DNA of 64,000 nt from Prolixibacteraceae bacterium (GCA_019720755.1 CP081303.1:1426001-1490000); one strand, 5' to 3'. Positions 52,889-63,166 are shown, counted from the stretch's first letter. Numbers and translations are program-made. The notes: a model not told the origin generated them from the letters alone.

Positions 52889-55114
52889 ATGATAAAATAT
52901 TTTTTTCTTCTATTCTTAAATGTTTCATTTCTTCATATCGTATTGGGGCAGAAAGAACCAAATGAGAGTCATTCTCCTCGTATAGGATTGGTCTTGAGTG
53001 GAGGCGGTGCTCGAGGTTTAGCCCATATAGGGGTTCTTGAAGTGCTTGATAGTTTGGGTGTTCGTCCAGATTATATTACTGGTACTAGTATGGGGAGTAT
53101 TGTAGGAGGTTTATATGCTATAGGTTATAGTGGTAAAGAGTTGCGTGAAATTGTTACTTCTGTGTCTTGGAGTGAAATATTGTCTGATTTTAAACCTCTT
53201 AATAAAGTAGATTATTCTCAGAAAGAGATTTTGGAGAGATCGATGCTATCTTTCTCTATTACAAACCGAAGGTTTAATTTACCTTCTGGGATGATTCACG
53301 GGCAACGAATTCTTCGTTTATTAGATAGTTTAATTATTCGAAAGCCTGTTTCATCAGACTTTAATAAATTTCCTATCCCTTTTAGGGCTGTTACTACAGA
53401 TTTAACAACAGGAACAACTTATTCTTTTGATCAAGGTGATCTAGCAATTGCTATGCGCGCATCTATGGCTATTCCAACAGCTTTTTCTCCAATTCGTTAT
53501 AAAGGACGCGTGTTAGTAGATGGTGGAGTAATTGATAATTTACCTATAGAAGAGGCTCGGCGCATGGGAGCTGATATTATTATTGCCGTGAATGTTGGGT
53601 ATTTAGACTACCCTGAAGAGGGCGATTTAAATAATTTGGTAACTGTATTGAATAAGGTTTCTACTCTTTATGGTAGGAATGAGACTTTTCGAATTAAAGA
53701 CGATGCAGATGTGTTGATCGAACCCAAGCTTGGCGAATATAAAGTCATGGGCTTTAGCAAAGCTTCAGAGATTATAGCAATAGGAAAAGAGGCTGGTTTG
53801 TCACATTGTGAAGATCTCTCAAGCTATCGTTCTCTTGACAATAAAGTTATCTCTTTACCGAATGTTGTTAATAGAAAGGTAGATAGGATTGAATTTGTTG
53901 GTATATCTGATACTACAGCCCATGTGTTTTTATCAAGAATGGATTTCAAGTCTGGACAGGCTGTCAATGCCGTTACTATTGCAAAATGGATGGACTCTTT
54001 TGAGGCAACCAATTTATTTCACTGGGTAGAATATGCTTTTGATAACTACAATGGAAAAACGATTCTTCGTTTTGTGTTCAATAAAAAAGATGATAACCAG
54101 ATAGGGGTGCGTGTAGCATATCACAATAGCACCAAATTGGAGATGTCAATTCAATATCAGTTGTTGGATTCTACATTAGTTAACCATCGGCTTCTTTCTG
54201 TTTTAAACTTGTCTAGAACCCCTGATTTCTTATTGTCATTAGAGAGCTTTTTTGGGAGAAAGAAAAGAGTTGGGATTGAGGCTCGCTTTATGTATGAGAA
54301 TCAATTTGTTCCAATTTATGAAGAAAATGATAGGTTAGGAGTGGTCCAACTAACAGATGTAAAGCAATACTTAAGTGTGAATCTTTATACTTCAAGGAAT
54401 AGTAAGTTGGCATTCTCTCTTATCGGAAATTATGAATCCATGAAGCCAAGAGAGGGAGTTAGTTTCGTGTTTTTAGATAGTAATCGCCTTAACCAAACAT
54501 CTGTTATTGGTGAGTTGAGGTATAAAATAAACTCTCTAGATAGAAATTTTCTTCCCAATAGAGGATTTTACACAGATGTGAGCCTTAGTGTCAAAAGTCC
54601 TGTGAAGCTATCCAAAATAGAGCAAAATGAAGTGCTTAGTGAAGAGATAAATAATAATTATGGTCTTTTCCCACAGATTTCAGTACATCTTATTAAGCCA
54701 TTGCGTTTGACTCAAAGATTGATTACTACCTTAGATTTAAGATCTGGTCTCTCTTTTAATGAGATGAACTATTTAGACCAATATGTGATTGGAGGTATTC
54801 ATTCTGAGGAGTTCACTCGTATTGTTCCTGTTGCTGGAATTGGTTATGGTCAATATCTTGCAGATTCTTACTATAGTCTAGGGTTCGGACTTAGGTATCG
54901 GATAGCAGATGACTTCTTTGTCCGAACAAAAGCAAGTTGGCTTACTGTTTCATATGGAGATCTGGATCATTTTAACGACTATTCAATGAATGTTCCTGCT
55001 TTAGATATCGGGGTTGGTTATCGTTCGATGATTGGAGATATTATTTTAAACTTTGGATATAATCTCGAAGATTATCATAGCTATTGGAATGTGGCTTTTT
55101 ATCCTTTTAGATAA
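52889..55114 (+). CDS. Patatin-like phospholipase with outer-membrane barrel
   Basis: A 741-residue protein with signal peptide (IKYFFLLFLNVSFLHIVLG). The patatin domain has GGGARGLAHIGVLEVL (~38), nucleophile GTSMGSIVGG (~64, GxSxG) and VDGGVIDNLP (Asp ~212). Then comes a POTRA-like segment (~325-385) and a barrel of the surface-antigen/BamA type (~400-741) ending in NVAFYPFR. The fusion is typical of Bacteroidetes secreted patatins (type V-like). An intact paralogue of the broken gene at 50502-51362. Confidence 0.92.
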   Translation: MIKYFFLLFLNVSFLHIVLGQKEPNESHSPRIGLVLSGGGARGLAHIGVLEVLDSLGVRPDYITGTSMGSIVGGLYAIGYSGKELREIVTSVSWSEILSDFKPLNKVDYSQKEILERSMLSFSITNRRFNLPSGMIHGQRILRLLDSLIIRKPVSSDFNKFPIPFRAVTTDLTTGTTYSFDQGDLAIAMRASMAIPTAFSPIRYKGRVLVDGGVIDNLPIEEARRMGADIIIAVNVGYLDYPEEGDLNNLVTVLNKVSTLYGRNETFRIKDDADVLIEPKLGEYKVMGFSKASEIIAIGKEAGLSHCEDLSSYRSLDNKVISLPNVVNRKVDRIEFVGISDTTAHVFLSRMDFKSGQAVNAVTIAKWMDSFEATNLFHWVEYAFDNYNGKTILRFVFNKKDDNQIGVRVAYHNSTKLEMSIQYQLLDSTLVNHRLLSVLNLSRTPDFLLSLESFFGRKKRVGIEARFMYENQFVPIYEENDRLGVVQLTDVKQYLSVNLYTSRNSKLAFSLIGNYESMKPREGVSFVFLDSNRLNQTSVIGELRYKINSLDRNFLPNRGFYTDVSLSVKSPVKLSKIEQNEVLSEEINNNYGLFPQISVHLIKPLRLTQRLITTLDLRSGLSFNEMNYLDQYVIGGIHSEEFTRIVPVAGIGYGQYLADSYYSLGFGLRYRIADDFFVRTKASWLTVSYGDLDHFNDYSMNVPALDIGVGYRSMIGDIILNFGYNLEDYHSYWNVAFYPFR

Positions 55115-55300
55115 TTAAGGAACACACTTCTTTATGTTCAGTTTAGATGTGAATGACCAAAAATGTTTTCTGATGTTTGATCGTATTTCTCCTTAATAAT
55201 TGGCTTCCAATGGGTATGAACTAAGTTCTTGTTTGCTTTTATAACGCTACACTTAAAAAAAAGGATCTATATTCTTAACCTTTGTTTAATGTATCCTGTT

Positions 55301-55329
55301 TTGTATATGGGGTTATTCCTCTATCTTTG
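55301..55329 (+). promoter_or_regulatory. Bacteroidetes promoter of the SulP gene
   Basis: TTG at 55301-55303 and TATCTTTG at 55322-55329 are separated by 18 bp, an excellent match to the Bacteroidetes sigma-ABfr promoter (TTG / TAnnTTTG). Transcription would start near 55336, 18 bp before the ATG at 55354. Confidence 0.75.
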
Positions 55330-55353
55330 CAGACTTTTGTTAAAAAATAATAT

Positions 55354-56961
55354 ATGGAATTGTTAGAACGTAGATCTAAGAATGTGAAAAATGACATTCT
55401 TTCTGGATTAACTGTTGCACTTGCCTTAGTTCCAGAAGCCGTGGCTTTTGCTTTTGTGGCAGGTGTAGATCCATTGGTGGGATTATATGCTGCCTTTATG
55501 GTCGGTTTTGTTACCTCAATTTTAGGTGGACGCCCAGGAATGATATCAGGTGCGACAGGTGCACTTGCTGTAGTAATGGTGTCCTTGGTAAAAGAGGGTA
55601 ATGAAATGGGACTGAATTGGGCAAACCCTGTTGAAAATGCAGGTCTTTACTACCTTTTTGCAACAGTTATCTTGATGGGAATGATACAGATATTGTGTGG
55701 TCTTTTTAAGTTAGGTAAATTTGTTCGTTTGATTCCACATCCAGTAATGATGGGTTTTGTTAACGGACTCGCTATTGTGATTTTTGTTGCACAATTGGGG
55801 ATGTTTACCCACGTAGTAGATGGTCAAAAAGTATGGCTTGAAGGAGCCGAATTATGGATTATGATCACAATGGTGATCTCGACTATGGCTATCATCTATT
55901 TCTTACCAAAGTTAACTAAGAAGATCCCTGCAGGATTGGTTGCGATACTGACAATCACTTTAATCGCCATATTCGGAGGTTTCGATGTGGCAACTGTTGG
56001 AAGTTTTGTGCGTGATAGTGGAGGAGATGGTATAAAAGGTGGACTTCCTGTTCCACAATTGGATGCATTGATGAGTCTTCCTTTTTCTATTGGAACACTT
56101 AAATTTATCTTTCCATATGCTCTTATACTAGCAGCGATAGGTTTGATTGAGTCACTTATGACATTAAACCTTATTGATGAAATTACTGATACAAGAGGTA
56201 ATGCCAATAAAGAGTGTGTGGCACAAGGAACAGCAAATGTATTAACTGGTATCTTTGGAGGAATGGGAGGCTGTGCAATGATTGGTCAGTCTATTATCAA
56301 TATACAAAATGGAGGACGTGGTCGATTGTCAGGTATTGTTGCCTCATTGGCACTCTTATCGTTTATTTTGTTTGGCTCTAGTTATATTGAGATGGTTCCA
56401 ATTTCGGCGCTTGTTGGTGTGATGTTTATGGTGGTTATCGGAACATTCGAGTGGTCTACTTTTAAAGTGATTCATAAAATTCCTAGTACTGATGCCATTG
56501 TTATCGTTTTGGTGACATTATTAACTGTGATTTTTGACTTGGCAGTAGCTGTAGGGGCTGGTGTTGTGGTTTCGGCAATTGTATTTGCATGGGAAAGTGC
56601 AAAGCGTATTCGTGCACGAAAAACAGTCAAAGAGGACGGAACCAAAGTTTATGAAATTTGGGGACCATTGTTTTTCGGTTCTACAACTACTTTTATTCAG
56701 AAGTTTGATGTGAAAGGGGATCCAGATCGTATTGAAATCGATTTTATTGAGTCTAAAATTTCTGATCAATCTGCTGTCGAAGCACTCTCTTCTTTAGTGG
56801 GAAAGTATGAGTCTCAAGGTAAGGTCGTTGTTTTAAAACATTTAAGTGATGACTGTAAAAGGTTGTTGATCAAAGCAGATCCGCATCTATCAACTGTTAT
56901 CGAAAATAGTGTTGAAGATCCACGCTACTATGTGGTGACAGACGTGATGGCTGAGGCTTAA
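55354..56961 (+). CDS. SulP-family anion transporter with STAS domain
   Basis: A 535-residue inner-membrane transporter of the SulP/SLC26 family: the N-terminal signature DILSGLTVALALVPEAVAFA and GVDPLVGLYAAFM, then about ten to twelve helices including NGLAIVIFVAQLGM and IGQSIINIQNGGRGRLSGIV, followed by a C-terminal STAS domain (~440-535, EIWGPLFFGSTTTFIQKF). The substrate is an anion such as sulfate or bicarbonate and cannot be resolved. Own promoter and terminator. Confidence 0.93.
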   Translation: MELLERRSKNVKNDILSGLTVALALVPEAVAFAFVAGVDPLVGLYAAFMVGFVTSILGGRPGMISGATGALAVVMVSLVKEGNEMGLNWANPVENAGLYYLFATVILMGMIQILCGLFKLGKFVRLIPHPVMMGFVNGLAIVIFVAQLGMFTHVVDGQKVWLEGAELWIMITMVISTMAIIYFLPKLTKKIPAGLVAILTITLIAIFGGFDVATVGSFVRDSGGDGIKGGLPVPQLDALMSLPFSIGTLKFIFPYALILAAIGLIESLMTLNLIDEITDTRGNANKECVAQGTANVLTGIFGGMGGCAMIGQSIINIQNGGRGRLSGIVASLALLSFILFGSSYIEMVPISALVGVMFMVVIGTFEWSTFKVIHKIPSTDAIVIVLVTLLTVIFDLAVAVGAGVVVSAIVFAWESAKRIRARKTVKEDGTKVYEIWGPLFFGSTTTFIQKFDVKGDPDRIEIDFIESKISDQSAVEALSSLVGKYESQGKVVVLKHLSDDCKRLLIKADPHLSTVIENSVEDPRYYVVTDVMAEA

Positions 56962-56995
56962 TGCTTAATTTCAAGCGTAGATAAAATATATTAAT

Positions 56996-57026
56996 GGGCA
57001 CTGCATTTGTAGTGCCCTTCTTTTTG
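56996..57026 (+). terminator. Terminator after the SulP gene
   Basis: GGGCACT/AGTGCCC arms (56996-57017) followed by ttcTTTTTG, 34 bp past the stop. Confidence 0.8.
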
Positions 57027-57086
57027 TCAATTAGTATGATATCTATAAAAATCGAAAGCCCTTGGTTGTCGTTTTAATGAATGGGT

Positions 57087-57130
57087 ACGAAAAAAGCAGT
57101 TGTGAAATGTACACAACTGCTTTTGTTCTA
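57087..57130 (-). terminator. Terminator of the MFS gene
   Basis: AAAAGCAGTTGTG and CACAACTGCTTTT pair perfectly around aaatgta (57092-57124). On the minus strand the second arm is followed by TTTTCG. It ends the MFS gene at 57188. Confidence 0.8.
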
Positions 57131-57187
57131 TGTCTTTTTTGTTATTATGGGATAAATGCCATCCATTAACGTTTTTAATATTCTAGA

Positions 57188-58504
57188 TTATTCTGATTTA
57201 GGTACTACTGGATTTTTTACTCGCATGATCACTATGGTGAGTATTACAGCAAAGACAATAGAAATGTATCCTGCCGTTTTGTATCCTCCTAGGTAGGATT
57301 CAGAAAGACTGAATAGTAGTGGGGCAATGGCACTAAAGAATACAATCATTGACATGTTGAATCCAGATATTGCACCAAGGTGATCTCTTCCAAAGAAACG
57401 TGGATGTCCTACGGATGAGATGGTGCTATATGTACCATTCAGTATACCTATTCCAATTATTTCTGCGTAATATGCTATAGGACTTACATCTAGATAGGTG
57501 AAGCTGATAGCGCATATAAATGCTCCTATTACATAGACAAAGAGAATCAATTTGATTCGTATATAGTCACTAAGATAACTGCTGATCATGGAGATGATGA
57601 TTGCTATCACCGTCGCGGGGATAAAAGTTTTTAAAGCCTCTATTTCTGTATATCCCGCTTGTTTATATATAGAAACAATATTAAAATTAAAGCCAGATAC
57701 AAAGAAACCAAAGAAAGTAGTGGATAGGGCTACACCCCAAAAGGCTGTCGTCCTTTTGGCCTCTTTTAGTGTGAATTGATATCGCTTTTTGTATTCTCCA
57801 TTCTCACAAACATGATTTTCTCCATCAGGTATTAGTCCAAACTTTTCTGGGTTATCTCTATAGAAGCATAGCGCGAATATCGTGAACAGAAGAAGGCTTG
57901 CTCCTAGTACTTGGTAGGCTCCATCCCAATTGTAATGTTCTATGTCGATTGCAAAAATCAAAGGTGCTATAGAGAATCCAATACTTACAAAGATTGCACT
58001 AATTGCATTGGCAAAACCTCGTTTTTGGTCGAACCACTTCATGATCATTGTTCTCGAAACCATTGTCATCATTCCTTGCCCTGAAAATCGAAGAAGAAAG
58101 AAGATCAAAGACATGATAATAATTACTATTGCAAGTCGATCGACATGATGAAATAGTGAGGCGAAAATGTCTATAATCTGGGGAGAGATAGAGATGAGAA
58201 AACATGATGTACTAAGAAGTAAACTAGCAAAGATTATAAGAATACGTGCCCCTTTTTTGTCAAACATCTTTCCTACTTTGGTTAAGAACATAGAACTTCC
58301 GATGGTTCCTATCATATATGCCGTGGTAAGATTATTTCTGCTAATATTTAGCGCTTGAAGAATGTGATCAGTAAAAACGGATACCCCTGATGTTTGTCCT
58401 GGAAGACTGAATAAAATTCCTATGGTGCCAACAGCAACAATAATCCACCCATAAAAAAAAGTTGTTTTGGTTGGATTGATAGGGAATTTGTCAAATTTGT
58501 TCAT
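57188..58504 (-). CDS. MFS transporter, oxalate/formate-antiporter-like
   Basis: A 438-residue twelve-helix MFS protein. FFYGWIIVAVGTIGILFSLP, GWSFS-like FTDHILQALNISRN, and the central loop YRDNPEKFGLIPDGENHVC are typical of the OFA group (oxalate:formate antiporter-like MFS). Also GRDHLGAISGFNMSMIVFFS. Substrate unknown. Monocistronic and divergent from the sigma operon. Confidence 0.88.
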   Translation of the reverse strand: MNKFDKFPINPTKTTFFYGWIIVAVGTIGILFSLPGQTSGVSVFTDHILQALNISRNNLTTAYMIGTIGSSMFLTKVGKMFDKKGARILIIFASLLLSTSCFLISISPQIIDIFASLFHHVDRLAIVIIIMSLIFFLLRFSGQGMMTMVSRTMIMKWFDQKRGFANAISAIFVSIGFSIAPLIFAIDIEHYNWDGAYQVLGASLLLFTIFALCFYRDNPEKFGLIPDGENHVCENGEYKKRYQFTLKEAKRTTAFWGVALSTTFFGFFVSGFNFNIVSIYKQAGYTEIEALKTFIPATVIAIIISMISSYLSDYIRIKLILFVYVIGAFICAISFTYLDVSPIAYYAEIIGIGILNGTYSTISSVGHPRFFGRDHLGAISGFNMSMIVFFSAIAPLLFSLSESYLGGYKTAGYISIVFAVILTIVIMRVKNPVVPKSE

Positions 58505-58795
58505 GTTTCAGATATAAATTGAGTAATTGAAGGTAGGGTAAAGCCCTATCTCCATCGGTATTGTAGTAGAATGGGTAGTTACTTTGATATTGAGTAACTA
58601 TTCATTCTTGGACAGTGCAAATGTAATTATTTTAGAAGCTTTATTACATATGAGCTTCATTGTACTCTCCCCCTTTAACTCTTTTTAGAGTTATAAAATT
58701 GAAGAGGGAGAGAATTGTAGAAAAAAGTATTATGTTTGGCATCTCTTTATTTGCTGGTCGCAACAACATGGCTTGTGGAGAGGTGGATAGAAGTA

Positions 58796-59338
58796 ATGGG
58801 TTATAATATTACATCATCGCATGTTGAAAAATACAAAGATTTGAGTAACGAACAATTTGAAGAGTTATTTAGTGCGCATTTTCCTTCTTTACGTAACTAT
58901 CTCTATTATCGATGTGGAGATCCTGAAATAGCTTCAGATTTAGCTCAAGAAGCTTTCATGAAGTTGTGGGAAAAAAAAGATAAGATCGATTTATCTAATA
59001 CTGTTGGATTGCTGTATAAGATCTCTTTAGATCTTTGGATTTCGAAGGTGAGACATCAAAAAGTGCAGAAAAAATATTCTGCTTTTATTGAGGAGGTCGA
59101 TTATCATACACCAGAGGACGAAGCCGATTATCAAGCACTAGTTCAAAGCTATGAGAAAGCTTTGGAAGAAATGCCAGATAATCAAAGAGAGGTTTTTTTG
59201 ATGAGTCGTCATGATGCTTTAAAGTATAATGAGATTTCAGAACGTTTAGGTATTGGAGTGAAAGCTGTTGAAAAGAGAATGAAGAATGCATTGGCATTCT
59301 TGAGAAGTGCATTAAATTATGAGAAACGGAAAAAATAA
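58796..59338 (+). CDS. ECF sigma factor, FecI-like
   Basis: A 180-residue sigma factor from MGYNITSSHVEK (58796); an earlier start at 58736 would add 20 unlikely residues. Region 2 has FEELFSAHFPSLRNYLYYR and DPEIASDLAQEAFMKLWEKK; region 4 has EMPDNQREVFLMSRHDALKY and EISERLGIGVKAVEKRMKNA. It overlaps the FecR gene by 20 bp. It would direct its own operon when the anti-sigma signals. Confidence 0.92.
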   Translation: MGYNITSSHVEKYKDLSNEQFEELFSAHFPSLRNYLYYRCGDPEIASDLAQEAFMKLWEKKDKIDLSNTVGLLYKISLDLWISKVRHQKVQKKYSAFIEEVDYHTPEDEADYQALVQSYEKALEEMPDNQREVFLMSRHDALKYNEISERLGIGVKAVEKRMKNALAFLRSALNYEKRKK

Positions 59339-60203
59339 TAGGACAAATGATTGTGATCCTTTCAATGTTCAGGATTTTCCAGACATAAAGGTGACCTATG
59401 CGGAAACCCCCGAGGAGATATGGGCAAGGATATCTCAGAGGATTGGTAGTGCTGAGTCTACGGCGCAATCGCCTCCGAAGATGATCTCTATGCGTATCTT
59501 ATATTGGGCAGCATCCATTCTACTGATTGTTGGTGCTTCGTGGGGAAGTTTTCGATTTACTCGGACGGTAACAATAACTGGCGATCCAGTTGTGGTTTCT
59601 CTTCCAGATGGGTCTACTGTGTTTGCTAAAAATAATTCAAAGGTATCATACAAACCTCTGGGTTGGTATCTTAGCAGAGAACTGAATTTTCAAGGAGAAG
59701 GCTTTTTTAAAGTTAAAAAAGGAAGTCGGTTTACTGTACGGTCTAATATGGGAATGACCCAAGTGTTGGGAACATCGTTTAATATATTGGCAGTAGATAA
59801 CACTTTTGAAGTATCATGTTTTACCGGTCGTGTAGCCGTAACTACTAATGACAGAGAAAAGGTCGTTGTGCTACATCCGAAAGATTCTATGATTAAATTA
59901 GGAGAAAAGAAAGCGAAAGTTATTAAACAGAATAAAGATTTGATGGATGAGCCTTCTTGGTTGGTTAAGAAATTTACATTTCATCAACGTAGTATTTATT
60001 ATATAGTAAAGTATTTAGAGATAGAGTACAATGTGAAAATTGATGTTCCGGAAGATCTTGATTTGAAGAGTACATTAGTTTTTGATCGTCCTGAATCGAT
60101 AAAAAGTGCATTAAATTTGGTTTGTAAGCCTCTAGGCCTTTCTTTTGTAGAGAAAAACTTAGATCATTTTGTTCTTACAAAATCAATAGATGCAATTCAA
60201 TAG
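59319..60203 (+). CDS. FecR-family anti-sigma factor
   Basis: A 294-residue inner-membrane regulator: cytoplasmic N-terminus (~1-58), one membrane helix (ILYWAASILLIVGASWGSF, ~60-80), then the FecR domain (VVVSLPDGSTVFAKNNSKVS, LNFQGEGFFKVKKGSRFTVR, MTQVLGTSFNILAVD) and a C-terminal DUF4974-like region. It overlaps the sigma gene by 20 bp and the barrel gene by 14 bp, so all three are translationally coupled. Confidence 0.92.
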   Translation: MRNGKNNRTNDCDPFNVQDFPDIKVTYAETPEEIWARISQRIGSAESTAQSPPKMISMRILYWAASILLIVGASWGSFRFTRTVTITGDPVVVSLPDGSTVFAKNNSKVSYKPLGWYLSRELNFQGEGFFKVKKGSRFTVRSNMGMTQVLGTSFNILAVDNTFEVSCFTGRVAVTTNDREKVVVLHPKDSMIKLGEKKAKVIKQNKDLMDEPSWLVKKFTFHQRSIYYIVKYLEIEYNVKIDVPEDLDLKSTLVFDRPESIKSALNLVCKPLGLSFVEKNLDHFVLTKSIDAIQ

Positions 60204-62430
60204 ATATTTTAATATAATATTACTATTCTCTAGTTTCTTATTGTTGCCATTTTGTGCGTTTGCACAAAATGGGCAGGGGCTAGGAGATTTTATCATTCAG
60301 TTTGCTCAAAAGAATAATCTTCAAGTTTCACTAGATTTAGATGCACTGAATCAATATATCGTCACTGAGACACCTTCTGGGGAGGACTTTGATACAATTA
60401 TTAAATCTTCCGTAAATAATTTTCCTGTTTGTGTCGAAAAGATGTCAGGTGTATATGTTTTCTATTCTTGTCCCCAAAAAGTTGTAGAGATTAAAAAGGA
60501 GCCTGTTCCTAAGAAGATTCAACTAAAACAGAAAACCTTCGATCCTCATAATATTTCAACCAATCTAAAGAAATCTGTTTTTATTGCACGAAATCAAGTA
60601 AATTTGTTGGGGTTTCGAAATGCAAAAGGTTTATGGCTTTGGAATTCATCAAACGATTACATTGCGTCTGTCTCGGATAGTTTGAGGTTTGAATATGAGG
60701 ATCGTTCTGGTGTTACTCACTCGCAAGAGATTGTTTGTGATACTATCCCTCACCTTGTGTGGGCTTATCTATTATCGAATCCGAATAATGATGTAGAATC
60801 CACCAAGAGTCAATATGTAAACGGAGTCTCGCAGAATGACCCATCCATAGCCCAAGAGAGCCCATGGAATTCTTCATCACAAAATAGCTTATCTAGTTCT
60901 TCCTATTATGATAATAGTAGCGTGGCAAGAGGTGTAGGTCCACAAGTTAATTCCCGTAAAGATATCCTTGATGATCGTTTTGAATGGTTTATTACTTCAG
61001 ATCAAAAACTTGCACAGATTGGTAACAATGAGTTGTGGGCGATGTGGAAACATATCAAAGATTCAATAGAACAGGTATATGTTACAGCCTCTCTACATCG
61101 AACCCCTGGAGTTAATTCAAATAATATTACGGTGGAAGATGCCAATATTATGACACTTGATGATCAATATCTTGCCTCGTTAATGGGACGCTATCAATAT
61201 CTTGTAGACCATAACAAGTTCTATGTTGATTTCAATGCAGTACATCAATCCTCTACTGCTTCTTCAAAGGATAAGTATATGCCTATAATAAAGAGAAGAA
61301 GAAGTTTGTTAGATTTTTCTGTCGGATATCAGATGTTCCTTAATAAGAATAGATCTTTGAATATCTCGATGCAAGAGAAATTTTTCCATGATCTGTACGA
61401 TATTTCAGAAAATCACATGATTCCTGAATATAATGTAAAGAGTCGTTTGAGTAATACGGCATTTTCTGTTTCGATGAACTATCCTGTTATAAGTAGGCAT
61501 ATGCTCGAATGGGGAGTAAAAGAGGAGCTTCTAAATGGAACTCTAGATGTAATTCACTATAATCCTCAGTGGAATAATATGCTTGTGACTTCAGGCTATG
61601 TAAGTGATCAGTTTCGTATCTCTCCAAAAGTATTATTAAGAGCAGATGTAGGTGCTAAATATTTTAATAAACTCAATATACTTAAATTTAGTTATAGTGC
61701 TTATACTGAAGTTGATCTTAAGGATCATAGTTTTATTGGTATACGAATTAACAAAGAGGTTAGTTCTGCTTTTAGTTCGAGAATTTACACCCCTTCTACG
61801 GGGATTTTCGAAACAAATACAATATATCAGAAAAACGATTCAATTCAATATACTTATCGAAATACCTTTCTCTTGCACAATATAAATCTAGATTGGTCAC
61901 TATTAGATCTAGATTTTGGGTATGATATACATAAAAATATCTGCTATTTAGGTTCAAGTAGTAATTTTACAGATGAACGTAATTTGTATGTAAAGATCAA
62001 TTTGCATCGATCTTTTAATCATATAGACCTTTCTGCAGGATATATAATGGAAAAGTACGAAACTGTTCGTCCTCTCGCAAATACTATCTATATGGAAGGG
62101 GTTTCTCATGCTTTTCACATGAAGGTTAAATATGATAATCATCGATGGACAATCCAAACAGCTCCCTCTATTTATTTAGGAAACCCTTGGGTGCTACCAT
62201 TTGAAGCTTCTATGCCATATCAAAACTATTGGATTAAATGGGGTACTGATATTCATTATCGATGTAAATTGTTTGGAATTCCTAGTAAATTCAAACTCTA
62301 TGGAGATTATCAAGGAAATGGGAATAATTTAAAGAGTACAACTATATTAAGAACTGTAGGTAAGGGGGACGATGTTGGAGTGGTTGTACCTTCTTACTAC
62401 TTTGGAGGAGCGATTGAATTTGAAATTTAA
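60190..62430 (+). CDS. STN-domain outer-membrane barrel-like protein (transducer)
   Basis: A 746-residue protein with signal peptide (NRYFNIILLFSSFLLLPFCA) and an STN secretin/TonB short N-terminal domain (~30-100, IIQFAQKNNLQVSLDLDALN). A spacer follows (~110-290), then barrel-like strands (~330-746) such as GRYQYLVDHNKFYVDFNAVH, ending in GGAIEFEI. I see no CarboxypepD-like or plug domain, so it is not a usual SusC-type receptor. It is the third gene of the sigma/FecR operon and probably the signal input at the outer membrane. Confidence 0.75.
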   Translation: MQFNRYFNIILLFSSFLLLPFCAFAQNGQGLGDFIIQFAQKNNLQVSLDLDALNQYIVTETPSGEDFDTIIKSSVNNFPVCVEKMSGVYVFYSCPQKVVEIKKEPVPKKIQLKQKTFDPHNISTNLKKSVFIARNQVNLLGFRNAKGLWLWNSSNDYIASVSDSLRFEYEDRSGVTHSQEIVCDTIPHLVWAYLLSNPNNDVESTKSQYVNGVSQNDPSIAQESPWNSSSQNSLSSSSYYDNSSVARGVGPQVNSRKDILDDRFEWFITSDQKLAQIGNNELWAMWKHIKDSIEQVYVTASLHRTPGVNSNNITVEDANIMTLDDQYLASLMGRYQYLVDHNKFYVDFNAVHQSSTASSKDKYMPIIKRRRSLLDFSVGYQMFLNKNRSLNISMQEKFFHDLYDISENHMIPEYNVKSRLSNTAFSVSMNYPVISRHMLEWGVKEELLNGTLDVIHYNPQWNNMLVTSGYVSDQFRISPKVLLRADVGAKYFNKLNILKFSYSAYTEVDLKDHSFIGIRINKEVSSAFSSRIYTPSTGIFETNTIYQKNDSIQYTYRNTFLLHNINLDWSLLDLDFGYDIHKNICYLGSSSNFTDERNLYVKINLHRSFNHIDLSAGYIMEKYETVRPLANTIYMEGVSHAFHMKVKYDNHRWTIQTAPSIYLGNPWVLPFEASMPYQNYWIKWGTDIHYRCKLFGIPSKFKLYGDYQGNGNNLKSTTILRTVGKGDDVGVVVPSYYFGGAIEFEI

Positions 62431-62516
62431 GTTAAATTTATTTTTTGTCGAGAAATAAAAATGGCTTTAATGCGTTTCATTAATATAATGATGAGCATTT
62501 AAAAGTAGGAAAAATA

Positions 62517-62714
62517 ATGAAAGAGCAATATTGTATCTTTTTTAATGGAAAAAAACCGTTTCCTGTGTCTATTGACCAGCATCTCTCTTCTCCAGACTGG
62601 AAGATTGTCGAAAAATGGCTAGACTCTTTGGATGACAGTGAATTGATCACTCCATCTAAGTCGTGTAATGAAAATATAAGTAGATTAATCTATTCAAAAT
62701 GGGAATTGAGTTAA
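62517..62714 (+). CDS. Small hypothetical protein
   Basis: A 65-residue product, MKEQYCIFFNGKKPFPVSID at the start, acidic in the middle. No family known. It lies between the transducer operon and rnpB; low confidence that it is real, though ATG spacing and codon use look natural. Confidence 0.4.
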   Translation: MKEQYCIFFNGKKPFPVSIDQHLSSPDWKIVEKWLDSLDDSELITPSKSCNENISRLIYSKWELS

Positions 62715-62767
62715 ATATTATTTTAATAACCATTTACTAATTCGTTTCTTTTTAAGAATTGAATTTA

Positions 62768-62775
62768 TATATTTG
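62768..62775 (+). promoter_or_regulatory. -7 element of the rnpB promoter
   Basis: TATATTTG matches TAnnTTTG and ends 5 bp before the predicted RNA start at 62780. The -33 region is weak. Confidence 0.6.
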
Positions 62776-62779
62776 CAGT

Positions 62780-63155
62780 GTGATAACGGCTCTATCGCGG
62801 TTCCCTTGTGGAAACGAGGAAAGTCCGGGCAACAAAGAGTGACATGCTTCTTAACGGGAAGATGGGTGTGAACTTATAGTAGCGTAACAGAGAATAACCG
62901 CTCCTCGGAGTAAGGGTGAAAAGGTGAGGTAAGAGCTCACCGGTATCTGTGGCAACATGGATAGCCGTACGCCTCATGTGTTGTAAGGCCAAATATATCT
63001 CGAACTTATATGAGTACAAGGCTGCTCGCTTTGGAGTAAATCTTTATGAATTGCTGTCGAGAGGGGTAGGCTGCTTGAGTTTATTGGTGACAATAAATCT
63101 AGATAAATGATAGAGGCCTCGAAAGAGGTACAGAACTCGGCTTATATGTTATCAC
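62780..63155 (+). ncRNA. rnpB: RNase P RNA (class A)
   Basis: The universally conserved P4/CRI motif GAGGAAAGTCCGGGC and the 3' ACAGAACTCGGCTTA are both present in the right order. GTGATAAC at the 5' end pairs with GTTATCAC at the 3' end to form P1. Length of about 376 nt suits bacterial class A. It is the catalytic RNA that cuts tRNA 5' leaders. Confidence 0.95.
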
Positions 63156-63166
63156 ATTTATAATTT

